Positions 35,040 to 47,900 of a DNA stretch of 64,000 nucleotides are shown one piece after another (the first letter of the stretch is position 1; each line of letters begins with the position of its first letter). The stretch is from Bolinopsis microptera (taxonomy: Eukaryota; Ctenophora; Tentaculata; Lobata; Bolinopsidae): positions 9,254,675 to 9,318,674 of the forward strand of contig NC_087078.1 in assembly GCF_026151205.1 (NCBI RefSeq), written 5' to 3'. The notes beneath the pieces were generated by a model. That model was not told the origin of the DNA, did no database searches, and saw only the letters and a program-made list of their open reading frames with translations. The position numbers and the translations under genes were made by a program.

Positions 35040-36309
35040 GGGGGGGGGGGGGGGGGGGGGGGTTCACCCTGATTTTTTGTGAAACTTGGTTTCGGGATAG
35101 CAATTGACCAACAAACTAGGACCGGTGACCAAACTTTTGAGGGGGTCCCGGACCCCAACCGCCAAACGGTGCCTGCGGGGCAGCCACGCCCATATTTGGT
35201 CCAAATTAGGCCCAATTTAGCCAAATAGCCTGAACATGCCCAAAAACCAGATTTTAGGTGCTCTACTTGTAGCTAGTGGTCCCTTGAACTCGTATATGAA
35301 TTTTCATTAAGATTGGACAAAAAATGACCGAGTTATGAGCCAAAAACCATATGACCATATTTGGGCATACGCACCAAATTTGATCGATTTTGGCCCATAA
35401 ATTGGTCAAATATCAACATTTTTGAATGAAACCAACTTTATATGGAAGGTAAGCCTATACTACACATCCTCTATGATTATCAGCTCAGTATCTACCTAAC
35501 TGTGGATTCTGTGTTCAAATAATCGCAAAAATGAACAAAATCGTCCATATATCGCAGTTCGTGATATTTGCGAAACTGATTTCGCTCAAAACAATAAAAC
35601 TCAATAGGGTTTCAATATTTTTACATGAAATTTTCAGAATCAACGTAGAATCGCATTTTGACCTTAATATATATAATATATAAGTTTTGTATTGGAATTT
35701 TGAGTTAGGCCTTTAAAAAATTTGGCGGCCCAATTCTGAAAAATGCCAGGCAAAATCAGTTTCGCAAATATCGCGAACTGAGATATGGACGATTTTGTTC
35801 ATTTTTTGCGATTATTTGAACACAGAATCCACAGTTAGGTAGATACTGAGCTGATAATCATAGAGGATGTGTAGTATAGGCTTACCTTCCATATAAAGTT
35901 GGTTTCATTCAAAAATGTTGATATTTGACCAATTTATGGGCCAAAATCGATCAAATTTGGTGCGTATGCCCAAATATGGTCATATGGTTTTTGGCTCATA
36001 ACTCGGTCATTTTTTGTCCAATCTTAATGAAAATTCATATACGAGTTCAAGGGACCACTAGCTACAAGTAGAGCACCTAAAATCTGGTTTTTGGGCATGT
36101 TCAGGCTATTTGGCTAAATTGGGCCTAATTTGGACCAAATATGGGCGTGGCTGCCCCGCGGGCACCGTTTGGCGGTTGGGGTCCGGGACCCCCTCAAAAG
36201 TTTGGTCACCGGTCCTAGTTTGTTGGTCAATTGCTATCTCGATACCAAGTTTCACAAAAAAATCAGGGTGAACCCCCCCCCCCCCCCCCCCCCCACCCCC
36301 CCCCCCCCC
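35040..36309. mobile_element. 1.27-kb foldback element with TTAA flanks and G/C homopolymer ends
   Basis: The left arm 35040-35582 and right arm 35753-36309 are inverted copies over about 545 bp, with a loop of about 170 bp. Each outer end is a homopolymer (G run at left, C run at right), followed inward by GTTCACCCTGATTTTTTGTG. TTAA lies directly outside on both sides (35036-35039 and 36310-36313). TTAA duplication is the signature of piggyBac-type transposition, but the G-run ends are not the usual piggyBac termini. No transposase is encoded; frames in the arms mirror each other. Confidence 0.88.
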
Positions 36310-36565
36310 TTAAGCCTGAGCTGCAAAAAGTTGGTTATTATATTATAAATGATTTATATATTAACTTGTGGCTAATAAATTTCTTTAGAAAAGATCAGTC
36401 AATTGTGTTACGGTTTGTCTTTGTATTGAAGAACCTCTAGTTCACAAGAAAACCACTTTAATTTATCATTACAGCGTAATACAACTGCGAAAATTTAACT
36501 GTGTCAATACTGCAGGATTTTCCACCAGCAGCTGCAATTAGAATGACGTTATTAAAACTAATTAA

Positions 36566-36625
36566 ATCTAAATATACTAATTATACTAATTATACTAATT
36601 ATACTAATTATAACTAATTCTAACT
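36566..36625 (+). repeat. Microsatellite of the 9-mer ATACTAATT
   Basis: About four perfect tandem units, followed by decayed relatives (ACTAATTCT, ACTAATTAC). Confidence 0.85.
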
Positions 36626-36639
36626 AATTACAACTTATT

Positions 36640-37371
36640 AAAACTAATTATACTCGACTCAAAATTATTCCACAATTAATAGAAGATTCGGCAGAAAGAG
36701 TGGAAATTGTTGACGCACAGTTTACTGTTTAGTAATGAGTAAACAAACATTTTATGTTCGATCGTGGACTGTAACTTGAAAAACCGACAGGACCGAATCT
36801 TTAGACAATGCAGCTAGCTCTTTGAATAAAAGCTTCGATGGAAATTTGATAGCTGTAAGAGTTTAAATAGAGCTTAAGTGTGAAGAATGGATAGTAAGTA
36901 TCGTCACGTTGAAGTTAAACTAAAAAAAAAAACAACTCATTTGTAAGAAATCATTTAGTTTCTGAGTACGTTGTGATTTGTTTCGAAGATTGCTACCCGT
37001 AAATCTTTATAATTTTATTTATTGATTTGGACATATTTAAATTTGTTACCAAAAATATTTCGAAATAATTGAAAGATTTTTGGTAATTTGCATCCACTTT
37101 TCTGCGTAAAAACTGACGTAGTTACATAAATAGTTCGTTTCCTCTAATTGGGAAGTACTGCAATTATAATTATATTAAACACTTTTGTGTATACGAGTAA
37201 AGTAGAATCTCACTACCGATATTGTAAATAAAAGCTGCTATAAAATGTAAAAACCAATTCATTTTCTATTGATATTGTGCGCTGTTTTTGTGGTAGGATT
37301 ATATCATTAGGATATATTCTAACAAATCCAAATATTACATATTATATAGGTATTAATGCTTTTCTACTTTA
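36640..37371. other. No gene recognised
   Basis: AT-rich sequence between the microsatellite and the pogo-like element; no exon or structured repeat seen. Confidence 0.45.
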
Positions 37372-38225
37372 TCGGACCTTATTTGGACGGACATTAAATG
37401 AACGGACAAAATTATGAACGGACATTAATATGAACGCTAGAAGGCATTCAGAACCATCAAAAATCCGTTGCTGTTTTTTATTTCAGCCATTTTTATACAG
37501 TAATTAGTAAGAAAAGCAGTCGTTAAGCAGTAAAAATGTTAAAATATGTGTACATCGATCAGTGTCTAATATCACATATCATCTTCATCAAATGGGTTTC
37601 CTTGCATGAAATAGTCCATGCTTAAAGCATCAGTGATTTTTAGCTTTATGGAAATTTTTTTTTATCAAACTATAACCCCGGTCCTGCATTTCAGTGTTAA
37701 CTTTCAATCCATTCGGCGTGAAGTGGTTTTATCTTAGACAACTTTAGGTTAACCTTAACATCACGTGGAGCTTTCCTGGAACTGTTCCATTACCTCCCCT
37801 CATGAGTAATATGAACTATAACAACGTCGGACAATGTCCTTGGTAACACGATTTACCGTAATATCTAGAGGCTGGAACAAGTTTGTCATGTTGGCGGGGA
37901 CTATAGCTCATGAACTATGTTGTTGAGTGCCATAATTTCGTTGAATTTTTCCGCCAAGTGACCCTTGAAAACATCATATACTAGTAAAGTTTTCTGTGCC
38001 TCCGGCAGACCAAGGAGAACCTTTCCGTCGTGAACTTACGGCACAATAAAGTTCTCATAGTTGTCATATTTTGGACAAAAAGTTCGAAGTGGAAAAAGTT
38101 TCGAAAAAAATTCAATGGACTTTAACTTGGACGGAACTTAAATGAACGGACTTTATTTGAACGGACATTAAGATGAACGTTAGGGCCTCCAGCGTTCAAT
38201 TAATGTCCGTCCAAATAAGGTCCGG
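37372..38225 (-). mobile_element. Decayed pogo/Tigger-like DNA transposon
   Basis: The terminal inverted repeats read CGGACCTTATTTGGACGGAC inward from both ends, with TA directly outside (37370-37371 and 38226-38227), as in the Tc1/mariner superfamily. On the minus strand, from about 38060 to 37570, a broken frame resembles the C-terminal part of a pogo-type DDE transposase: LLVYDVFKGHL, then KLSKIKPLHAEWIESL and KITDAL. Stops and frameshifts are present. Internal GGAC-rich direct repeats (GAACGGAC) lie next to each end. Confidence 0.75.
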
Positions 38226-38580
38226 TAATGTAATCATTCTAAGTATTGTTTGAATGTTTGGCTAGCAAAAGTAGACGGACAAATCAGAAAGCAGGGTTTC
38301 GGAGGGGAACTATACCCCAGTTTTAATTATAGTTTGAGTTATGACACGGGGAACCCGACGGGTGACGTCTAACAAGTTATGACAGAGTCCACTTAAAATG
38401 TTTGCATGTATTATATCTTTGAAAAAAATCGATTTGTACTTGAGTTTTTATATTGCAGCAGCTAATTATACAATTCAACATTGGACATTTCATCTTGTAC
38501 AACATTTTAACCTGGCCTCAGATTATGATTTCAGTCTGGAACATACGCATATACCCAGCACTAACCGGTAACCGCAACAC

Positions 38581-40931
38581 TAGTTGTGGACACAACAAGA
38601 AAATTGAGAATAATCTTGTGCGAGGGTAGGGACCCAGATGTCGTTTCTAACCCAAATAAACTTTAAGGAGGCTTCTCATCAGTAGCCGCACCTCCTTACT
38701 CGGTTTCTGAACTGGAATTCTATGGGCTTCCAGACGGCCAGACCGAGTATTACCATCCCATCCTTCTAGAGTTCATCACAAGTAGCACCCACCTTGAAGA
38801 TCTTTGACACCCAGACACACCCCATTGGCGAACAAACTTTGGATATAATCTTACATGCTCCCGAAGGAATCCCTGGTTTATGGTCTTTCTCATCGTCACC
38901 AGCACTTTCACTAGGTCACCAGCTCTTTCACTGAAGTCATCAGCCCTTTCACTGAAGTCATCAGATGTGACTCTGATCAACGGTATAGTTGTGGACACAA
39001 CAAGAAAATTGAGAATAATCTTGTGCGAGGGTAGGGACCCAGATGTCGTTTCTAACCCAAATAAACTTTAAGGAGGCTTCTCATCAGTAGCCGCACCTTC
39101 TTACTCGGTTTCTGAACTGGAATTCTATGGGCTTCCAGACGGCCAGACCGAGTATTACCATCCCATCCTTCTAGAGTTCATCACAAGTAGCACCCACCTT
39201 GAAGATCTTTGACACCCAGACACACCCCATTGGCGAACAAACTTTGGATATAATCTTACATGCTCCCGAAGGAATCCCTGGTTTATGGTCTTTCTCATCG
39301 TCACCAGCACTTTCACTAGGTCACCAGCTCTTTCACTGAAGTCATCAGCCCTTTCACTGAAGTCATCAGATGTGACTCTGATCAACGGTATAGTTGTGGA
39401 CACAACAAGAAAATTGAGAATAATCTTGTGCGAGGGTAGGGACCCAGATGTCGTTTCTAACCCAAATAAACTTTAAGGAGGCTTCTCATCAGTAGCCGCA
39501 CCTCCTTACTCGGTTTCTGAACTGGAATTCTATGGGCTTCCAGACGGCCAGACCGAGTATTACCATCCCATCCTTCTAGAGTTCATCACAAGTAGCACCC
39601 ACCTTGAAGATCTTTGACACCCAGACACACCCCATTGGCGAACAAACTTTGGATATAATCTTACATGCTCCCGAAGGAATCCCTGGTTTATGGTCTTTCT
39701 CATCGTCACCAGCACTTTCACTAGGTCACCAGCTCTTTCACTGAAGTCATCAGCCCTTTCACTGAAGTCATCAGATGTGACTCTGATCAACGGTATAGTT
39801 GTGGACACAACAAGAAAATTGAGAATAATCTTGTGCGAGGGTAGGGACCCAGATGTCGTTTCTAACCCAAATAAACTTTAAGGAGGCTTCTCATCAGTAG
39901 CCGCACCTCCTTACTCGGTTTCTGAACTGGAATTCTATGGGCTTCCAGACGGCCAGACCGAGTATTACCATCCCATCCTTCTAGAGTTCATCACAAGTAG
40001 CACCCACCTTGAAGATCTTTGACACCCAGACACACCCCATTGGCGAACAAACTTTGGATATAATCTTACATGCTCCCGAAGGAATCCCTGGTTTATGGTC
40101 TTTCTCATCGTCACCAGCACTTTCACTAGGTCACCAGCTCTTTCACTGAAGTCATCAGCCCTTTCACTGAAGTCATCAGATGTGACTCTGATCAACGGTA
40201 TAGTTGTGGACACAACAAGAAAATTGAGAATAATCTTGTGCGAGGGTAGGGACCCAGATGTCGTTTCTAACCCAAATAAACTTTAAGGAGGCTTCTCATC
40301 AGTAGCCGCACCTCCTTACTCGGTTTCTGAACTGGAATTCTATGGGCTTCCAGACGGCCAGACCGAGTATTACCATCCCATCCTTCTAGAGTTCATCACA
40401 AGTAGCACCCACCTTGAAGATCTTTGACACCCAGACACACCCCATTGGCGAACAAACTTTGGATATAATCTTACATGCTCCCGAAGGAATCCCTGGTTTA
40501 TGGTCTTTCTCATCGTCACCAGCACTTTCACTAGGTCACCAGCTCTTTCACTGAAGTCATCAGCCCTTTCACTGAAGTCATCAGATGTGACTCTGATCAA
40601 CGGTATAGTTGTGGACACAACAAGAAAATTGAGAATAATCTTGTGCGAGGGTAGGGACCCAGATGTCGTTTCTAACCCAAATAAACTTTAAGGAGGCTTC
40701 TCATCAGTAGCCGCACCTCCTTACTCGGTTTCTGAACTGGAATTCTATGGGCTTCCAGACGGCCAGACCGAGTATTACCATCCCATCCTTCTAGAGTTCA
40801 TCACAAGTAGCACCCACCTTGAAGATCTTTGACACCCAGACACACCCCATTGGCGAACAAACTTTGGATATAATCTTACATGCTCCCGAAGGAATCCCTG
40901 GTTTATGGTCTTTCTCATCGTCACCAGCACC
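38581..40931 (+). repeat. 405-bp satellite array, about 5.8 copies
   Basis: Units start at 38581, 38986, 39391, 39796, 40201 and 40606 and are almost identical; one visible difference is a C/T in CACCT(C/T)CTTAC. Each unit holds an internal 21-bp sub-repeat (CTTTCACTGAAGTCATCAG). The last unit is cut at about 40931 inside TCACCAGCAC. Open frames of 63 and 82 codons recur in every unit on opposite strands and are shadows of the repeat. The array ends about 300 bp before the start codon of the Ig gene. Confidence 0.97.
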
Positions 40932-41227
40932 ACACTAGTCACTAATAAACCCTAGTCACCTTAAAGTTAAAGTTAAGTTTTGCCTACATTCCTAACTTCC
41001 TGTTTCATTTGTCCTTGTCTCTTCCAACCGGATATTATCCAACTATCAGTATTTCAATCATGAGACTAAGAAACAGCGAACTACTCCATCATTTGATATT
41101 CCTTATAGTTAAGAAGTTAAGACTTTGACTAAAACTGCAAAAGGTGAGATATGGAGGTATAAAATTCCGTTCCTAAATTATTTCTTCAGCTATAGGAATT
41201 ATTGGAATGTGACATCAAGGTAGCCAA
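40932..41227 (+). promoter_or_regulatory. Putative upstream region of the Ig-array gene
   Basis: About 300 bp separate the satellite from the ATG at 41228. AAAAGGTGAGA near 41140 could be a donor of a 5' UTR exon. TATAAAA at about 41159 could be a core promoter element. Both are weak single-motif observations. Confidence 0.25.
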
Positions 41228-41933
41228 ATGGTTGTGCAGCAATTACTGATTAAAGTTCTGCTACTTCATTTCATTAGTGGGGAGTTGGCTGCTGCAGATG
41301 AAGCACGTCGTTACAACGTATTGAAATTCGGAACTTCGGATAATGATTACATAATATACAAACCTGACATGCGGCCCTTTGAGAATGCGTTCACTGTGTG
41401 TGCTTGGATAAGGAAGTTGAGGAATGATGGTGTTCCAACATGGTTCTCATACGCAGTGACGTATGAAGAAGATGAAATCCAGATAACGGATATTGGTTAT
41501 CGCTCCCGTATATTCGGTTACGATCGCTCCTTGAGCCAGTACTACACCGTGCAAAGTGGTACCTGGTTTCATAACTGTGTAAGCTGGAGCCTAGCAGAAC
41601 GTATGAGGGATCTCTACATCAATGGAAATTTGGTAAACAGACAGGAAACACCAGCTGGGAGGACACTAGGATTAGACGGATATCTGGTTATTGGCAACGA
41701 ACAGGAAAGGTACGGTACAGGAATGGACTCATATAACACTTTAGCGGGCGAATTGTTTAAGTTGAATATGTTCAGCAACAAGCTGACAGACGCTGAGATC
41801 CAGGAAATGTCTCATACCATGTGCAGTGTCATAGAGGATAAGTACGGCGAAGAAAGGAGTATCAAGTGGGAGGACGTTCTTCTGGAGACTAGACATGGGA
41901 ATGTTTGGGAGATTGCAAGCGGGTGTCCTGCTG
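41228..41933 (+). CDS. Exon 1: signal peptide and pentraxin/LamG-like domain
   Basis: The ATG at 41228 is followed by a hydrophobic leader (about residues 1-22, [18 protein letters not shown]). The domain has [40 protein letters not shown] and [10 protein letters not shown], in the order and spacing of pentraxin-type jelly-roll domains; the two Cys match the pentraxin disulfide. The last part, [20 protein letters not shown], is also pentraxin-like. The exon ends at phase 1 (GT at 41934). Confidence 0.85.
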
Positions 41934-44900
41934 GTATGCATACTTTTTAAAGCCAAATGGTTGATATGTATATATCTATATATTATATTACATAAGTTTA
42001 TTATACAAACATATTTGTTTGACAGTGTTTTTTTTAGGTCAGACACACTTTAGGCGGGGCAAAATTTGATCGTAAATGTTAATTTATAAAATAAGTTGCC
42101 ATTAGAATTTTTCAAATCCTTGCTCACTCTTTTTCACTTTTTTAACTTTTTTAACTTGTATTTTTAATTTCATAAATTCATGCATATTCATTTCTTATTT
42201 AAAATAAGCGCGGAACAAGGGGGCCTGTCCTATCTTGTCCACAACCATTCCATTTAAAGTCAACCGTGATTGTTTGTTTTTATCAAAAATACAGTTTATT
42301 AATTCACAATCGTTTAGCTGATCCTGTTAACGGAGGTTGGAGCTTGTACTCTTCTTGGTCTTCCTGCTCAAAATCTTGCGGAACAGGAACACAGACAAAA
42401 AGCAGAACTTGTACAAACCCTTCGCCAGCTTATGGAGGAAGCAGCTGTTCTGGATCATCTTCTGAGAATCAGAACTGCAACACAAAAAATTGTCCAGGTA
42501 TGGAAGACACGAAAGCCAAATGTAACATTCAATGTTAAACCCATAGTTTAAATTAATTTCCATCTGTTGACAAACACTATGAGAGGCTATTGTTTTGTTA
42601 GCCTCAAGATTAGACTTATTCTAGATTTTTGAACATTTTATTTCTAAAACTGTTCAGTAAACGGAGAATGGAGCTCCTACTCGTCATGGAAAACCTGCTC
42701 AAAAGCTTGTGGAGGTGGAACACGAACCAGGTCGAGATCATGTTCGAATCCTGTTCCGGCTTACGGTGGAGTAAATTGTCCAGGGCCATCTACCGATACA
42801 CAGTCCTGTAACAACCATCAGTGTTTAGGTTAACCTGTGAATGAATATATAATGTAAAAACTGCATTTCAGCTGGCAAATTATGTTTAATAAGTAAAAGT
42901 AGAAAGGCTGAAAATGCATGTTTATGGTAGACATAACAAATGCATTTATTTAGGGATAACTGCAGTCAATAAAGAACAACTTGCTGGTACAAAAGCTTCA
43001 ATTTCCTGCACTGCAACCGGTTTGACAAGGAAACTTGATGATGTGAAATGGACGACCTCCAACAACTTGGCTATTGCTTCTGGTCAAGATGGCTATACCT
43101 TTGATGTCGGTGACTTTATCAGTACAGATGGTTCTCAAACTACGATACTGACTGTTGCTGGTGCTCGAAACAATCTGGATACGACCTACAATTGTCTGAT
43201 TACATCCACTGAACATAGCGATAAAGATAAAAAGACAGTTGTCATCTTGAAAACATTTAGTAATTTTCCTTCTTGATAAGTTTTTTATTGTCTAAGTGTT
43301 CTGTATAAGGATACAAAATTTTAATCGACACTGGAAAGTTGCTTCCAAATTGGTTAAAAACATAAGTTACAGTTTAAATTAAATCTTAAATAACAATACG
43401 ATATTTTCAGTGATCAGTTCAGATCCCAAGTTGGTCACTACTGCTGTTGATCAGACGTTCACCTGTACTATCAGAGAACTAGACGTAGGTGGAACCCCTG
43501 TTAATGTGCTCTGGAAGGATCCTGATAATACACCAGTTTCAGTCTCGGATACCAACAACTACGTTGTCAGCCAAGGAAAAGTTGATGGTACCGGCATTCA
43601 GTTGGCAGAACTCACCATCAAGGCTGCCAAACTGGCTGATTTTGCTGCTGAATCACCCTTCACGTACAAGTGCTCGGTAACTTCGACTCAGTACGCAGAC
43701 TCACCTGCATCTACCGACGTAAATGTTGTAGCCAAAGTCCTGAAACTAGGTAAGATCTAAAAAATATCTGCAGGACCTATACATTTTACCCAGATCAAAG
43801 GTCAAATGAAGGATATTTTTCCACAGGAACTGATAATTGAATTGCAATTTGATTAATCAAATTTAATGTATCCATAGTTTTACTATTTTTAATTCAGGGA
43901 TAACTGCAGTTAACAAAGAACAGCTCGCTGGTACAGAAGCATTCATTTCTTGCACTATCACCGGTCTGACGAAGAAACTTGATAACGTTAAATGGACAAC
44001 TTCTGACGATGCAGCTATTTCTTCTGGTCAGAGTGGATTCACCTTTGTAGATGGTGAATTTGATAACACCGCTGACGGTTCTCAAACTACGATATTGACT
44101 ATTTCTGGTGCTCAAAACAACGGTGATACGACTTACAACTGTCTGATCACATCTGCTGAACATGTTGAAACAAACAAGAAGACAGTCGTCAAGTTGAAAA
44201 CGTTCAGTAAGTTTAATATTTTCAAAGTAGACTATAGATTGTCTTATGTATTATTTAGAATCACTAAATAACCATCCTTTTTCAAAAGTTTGAAGAGATC
44301 TAATGATGAAATGTAAATAGTTTATGTAATAGTTTCTGTATCACATACTTACTATGTTATTAACATTTCAACTCTCTCAGCGGTCAGTTCGGATCCCAAG
44401 TTGGTCACTACTGCTGTTGATCAGACGTTCACCTGTACTATCGGAGAACTAGATGTAGGTGGAACCCCTGTTAATGTGGTCTGGAAGGATCCTGATGGTA
44501 CACCAGTTTCAGTCTTGGATACCACCAACTACGTTGTCAGCCAAGGAAGAGTTGATGGTACCGGCATTCAGTTGGCAGAACTCACCATCAAGGCTGCCAA
44601 ACTGGCTGATTTTGTTGCTGAATCATCCTTCACGTACAAGTGCTCGGTAACTTCGACTCAGTACACAGACTCACCTGCATCTTCTGACGTAAATGTTGAA
44701 GCCAAAGTCTTGGAACTAGGTAAGATCCAAGTAAGAAATATCTGCAGTACTTTTACATTTTGCCCAGACCAAAGATCAAATGAAGGATCTTTTTCTATTG
44801 GAACTGATAATTGATGAGCAATTTTGATTAACCAAATTTAATGTATTCATAGTTTTACTATTTTTAATTCAGGGATAACTGCAGTTAACAAAGAACAGCT

Positions 44901-47900
44901 CGCTGGTACAGAAGCATTCATTTCTTGCACTATCACCGGTCTGACGAAGAAACTTGATAACGTTAAATGGACAACTTCTGACGATGCAGCTATTTCTTCT
45001 GGTCAGAGTGGATTCACCTTTGTAGATGGTGAATTTGATAACACCGCTGACGGTTCTCAAACTACGATATTGACTATTTCTGGTGCTCAAAACAACGGTG
45101 ATACGACTTACAACTGTCTGATCACATCTGCTGAACATGTTGAAACAAACAAGAAGACAGTCGTCAAGTTGAAAACGTTCAGTAAGTTTAATATTTTCAA
45201 AGTAGACTATAGATTGTCTTATGTATTATTTAGAATCACTAAATAACCATCCTTTTTCAAAAGTTTGAAGAGATCTAATGATGAAATGTAAATAGTTTAT
45301 GTAATAGTTTCTGTATCACATACTTACTATGTTATTAACATTTCAACTCTCTCAGCGGTCAGTTCGGATCCCAAGTTGGTCACTACTGCTGTTGATCAGA
45401 CGTTCACCTGTACTATCGGAGAACTAGATGTAGGTGGAACCCCTGTTAATGTGGTCTGGAAGGATCCTGATGGTACACCAGTTTCAGTCTTGGATACCAC
45501 CAACTACGTTGTCAGCCAAGGAAGAGTTGATGGTACCGGCATTCAGTTGGCAGAACTCACCATCAAGGCTGCCAAACTGGCTGATTTTGTTGCTGAATCA
45601 TCCTTCACGTACAAGTGCTCGGTAACTTCGACTCAGTACACAGACTCACCTGCATCTTCTGACGTAAATGTTGAAGCCAAAGTCTTGGAACTAGGTAAGA
45701 TCCAAGTAAGAAATATCTGCAGTACTTTTACATTTTGCCCAGACCAAAGATCAAATGAAGGATCTTTTTCTATTGGAACTGATAATTGATGAGCAATTTT
45801 GATTAACCAAATTTAATGTATTCATAGTTTTACTATTTTTAATTCAGGGATAACTGCAGTTAACAAAGAACAGCTCGCTGGTACAGAAGCATTCATTTCT
45901 TGCACTATCACCGGTCTGACGAAGAAACTTGATAACGTTAAATGGACAACTTCTGACGATGCAGCTATTTCTTCTGGTCAGAGTGGATTCACCTTTGTAG
46001 ATGGTGAATTTGATAACACCGCTGACGGTTCTCAAACTACGATATTGACTCTTTCTGGTGCTCAAAACAACGGTGATACGACTTACAACTGTCTGATCAC
46101 ATCTGCTGAACATGTTGAAACAAACAAGAAGACAGTCGTCAAGTTGAAAACGTTCAGTAAGTTTAATATCTTAAAAGGAGACTAGGTTGTCTGTTCTATT
46201 AACTATTATTAAGAATCACTAAATAATCATCCTTTTTCAAAAGGTTGAAGGAATCTAATGCATTAGATTCCTTCAACCTTCATCATGATGAATTGTACTA
46301 ATTTCTGTATCACATACTTAGTAAGTTAGTAACATTTTTACTTTCTCAGTGGTCAGTTCAGATCCCAAGTTGGTCACTACTGCTGTTGATCAGACGTTGA
46401 CCTGTACTATCAGAGAACTAGACGTAGGTGGAACCCCTGTTAATGTGGTCTGGAAGGATCCTGATGGTACACCAGTTTCAGTCTCGGATACCACCAACTA
46501 CGTTGTCAGCCAAGGAAGAGTTGATGATACCGGTATTCAGTTGGCAGAACTCACCATCAAGGCTGCTAAACTGGCTGATTTTGCTGCTGAATCATCCTTC
46601 ACGTACAAGTGCTTGATAACATCGTCTCAGTACGCAAACTCTCCTGCATCTACCGACGTAAATGTTGTAGCCAAAGTCCTGAAACTAGGTAAGATCCAAA
46701 CAAATATCTGCAGTACCTGTACATTTTGCCCAGATCAAAGGTCAAATGCAGGATATTTTTCCACAGGAACAGATTATTGACGTTCAATTTGATTTTTTAA
46801 ATTTAATGTATTCATAGTTTTACTATTTTTAATTCAGGGATAACTGCAGTTAACAAAGAACAGCTCGCTGGTACAGAAGCATTCATTTCTTGCACTATCA
46901 CCGGTCTGACGAAGAAACTTGATAACGTTAAATGGACAACTTCTGACGATGCAGCTATTTCTTCTGGTCAGAGTGGATTCACCTTTGTAGATGGTGAATT
47001 TGATAACACCGCTGACGGTTCTCAAACTACGATATTGACTATTTCTGGTGCTCAAAACAACGGTGATACGACTTACAACTGTCTGATCACATCTGCTGAA
47101 CATGTTGAAACAAACAAGAAGACAGTCGTCAAGTTGAAAACGTTCAGTAAGTTTAATATTTTCAAAGTAGACTATAGATTGTCTTATGTATTATTTAGAA
47201 TCACTAAATAACCATCCTTTTTCAAAAGTTTGAAGAGATCTAATGATGAAATGTAAATAGTTTATGTAATAGTTTCTGTATCACATACTTACTATGTTAT
47301 TAACATTTCAACTCTCTCAGCGGTCAGTTCGGATCCCAAGTTGGTCACTACTGCTGTTGATCAGACGTTCACCTGTACTATCGGAGAACTAGATGTAGGT
47401 GGAACCCCTGTTAATGTGGTCTGGAAGGATCCTGATGGTACACCAGTTTCAGTCTTGGATACCACCAACTACGTTGTCAGCCAAGGAAGAGTTGATGGTA
47501 CCGGCATTCAGTTGGCAGAACTCACCATCAAGGCTGCCAAACTGGCTGATTTTGTTGCTGAATCATCCTTCACGTACAAGTGCTCGGTAACTTCGACTCA
47601 GTACACAGACTCACCTGCATCTTCTGACGTAAATGTTGAAGCCAAAGTCTTGGAACTAGGTAAGATCCAAGTAAGAAATATCTGCAGTACTTTTACATTT
47701 TGCCCAGACCAAAGATCAAATGAAGGATCTTTTTCTATTGGAACTGATAATTGATGAGCAATTTTGATTAACCAAATTTAATGTATTCATAGTTTTACTA
47801 TTTTTAATTCAGGGATAACTGCAGTTAACAAAGAACAGCTCGCTGGTACAGAAGCATTCATTTCTTGCACTATCACCGGTCTGACGAAGAAACTTGATAA

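Noticed and set aside
35036-36348. Proline-rich ORFs at the poly-G and poly-C ends of the foldback element
   Set aside because: The proline runs are translations of homopolymers, and the left and right frames are mirror images.
38750-40691. Repeated 82-aa and 63-aa open frames on opposite strands
   Set aside because: They recur once per 405-bp satellite unit, mirror each other and have no start context or homology; they are by-products of the repeat.
40932-41227. Firm promoter call for the Ig gene
   Set aside because: Only a TATAAAA-like word and a possible 5' UTR donor were seen; without transcript ends this stays a weak annotation.
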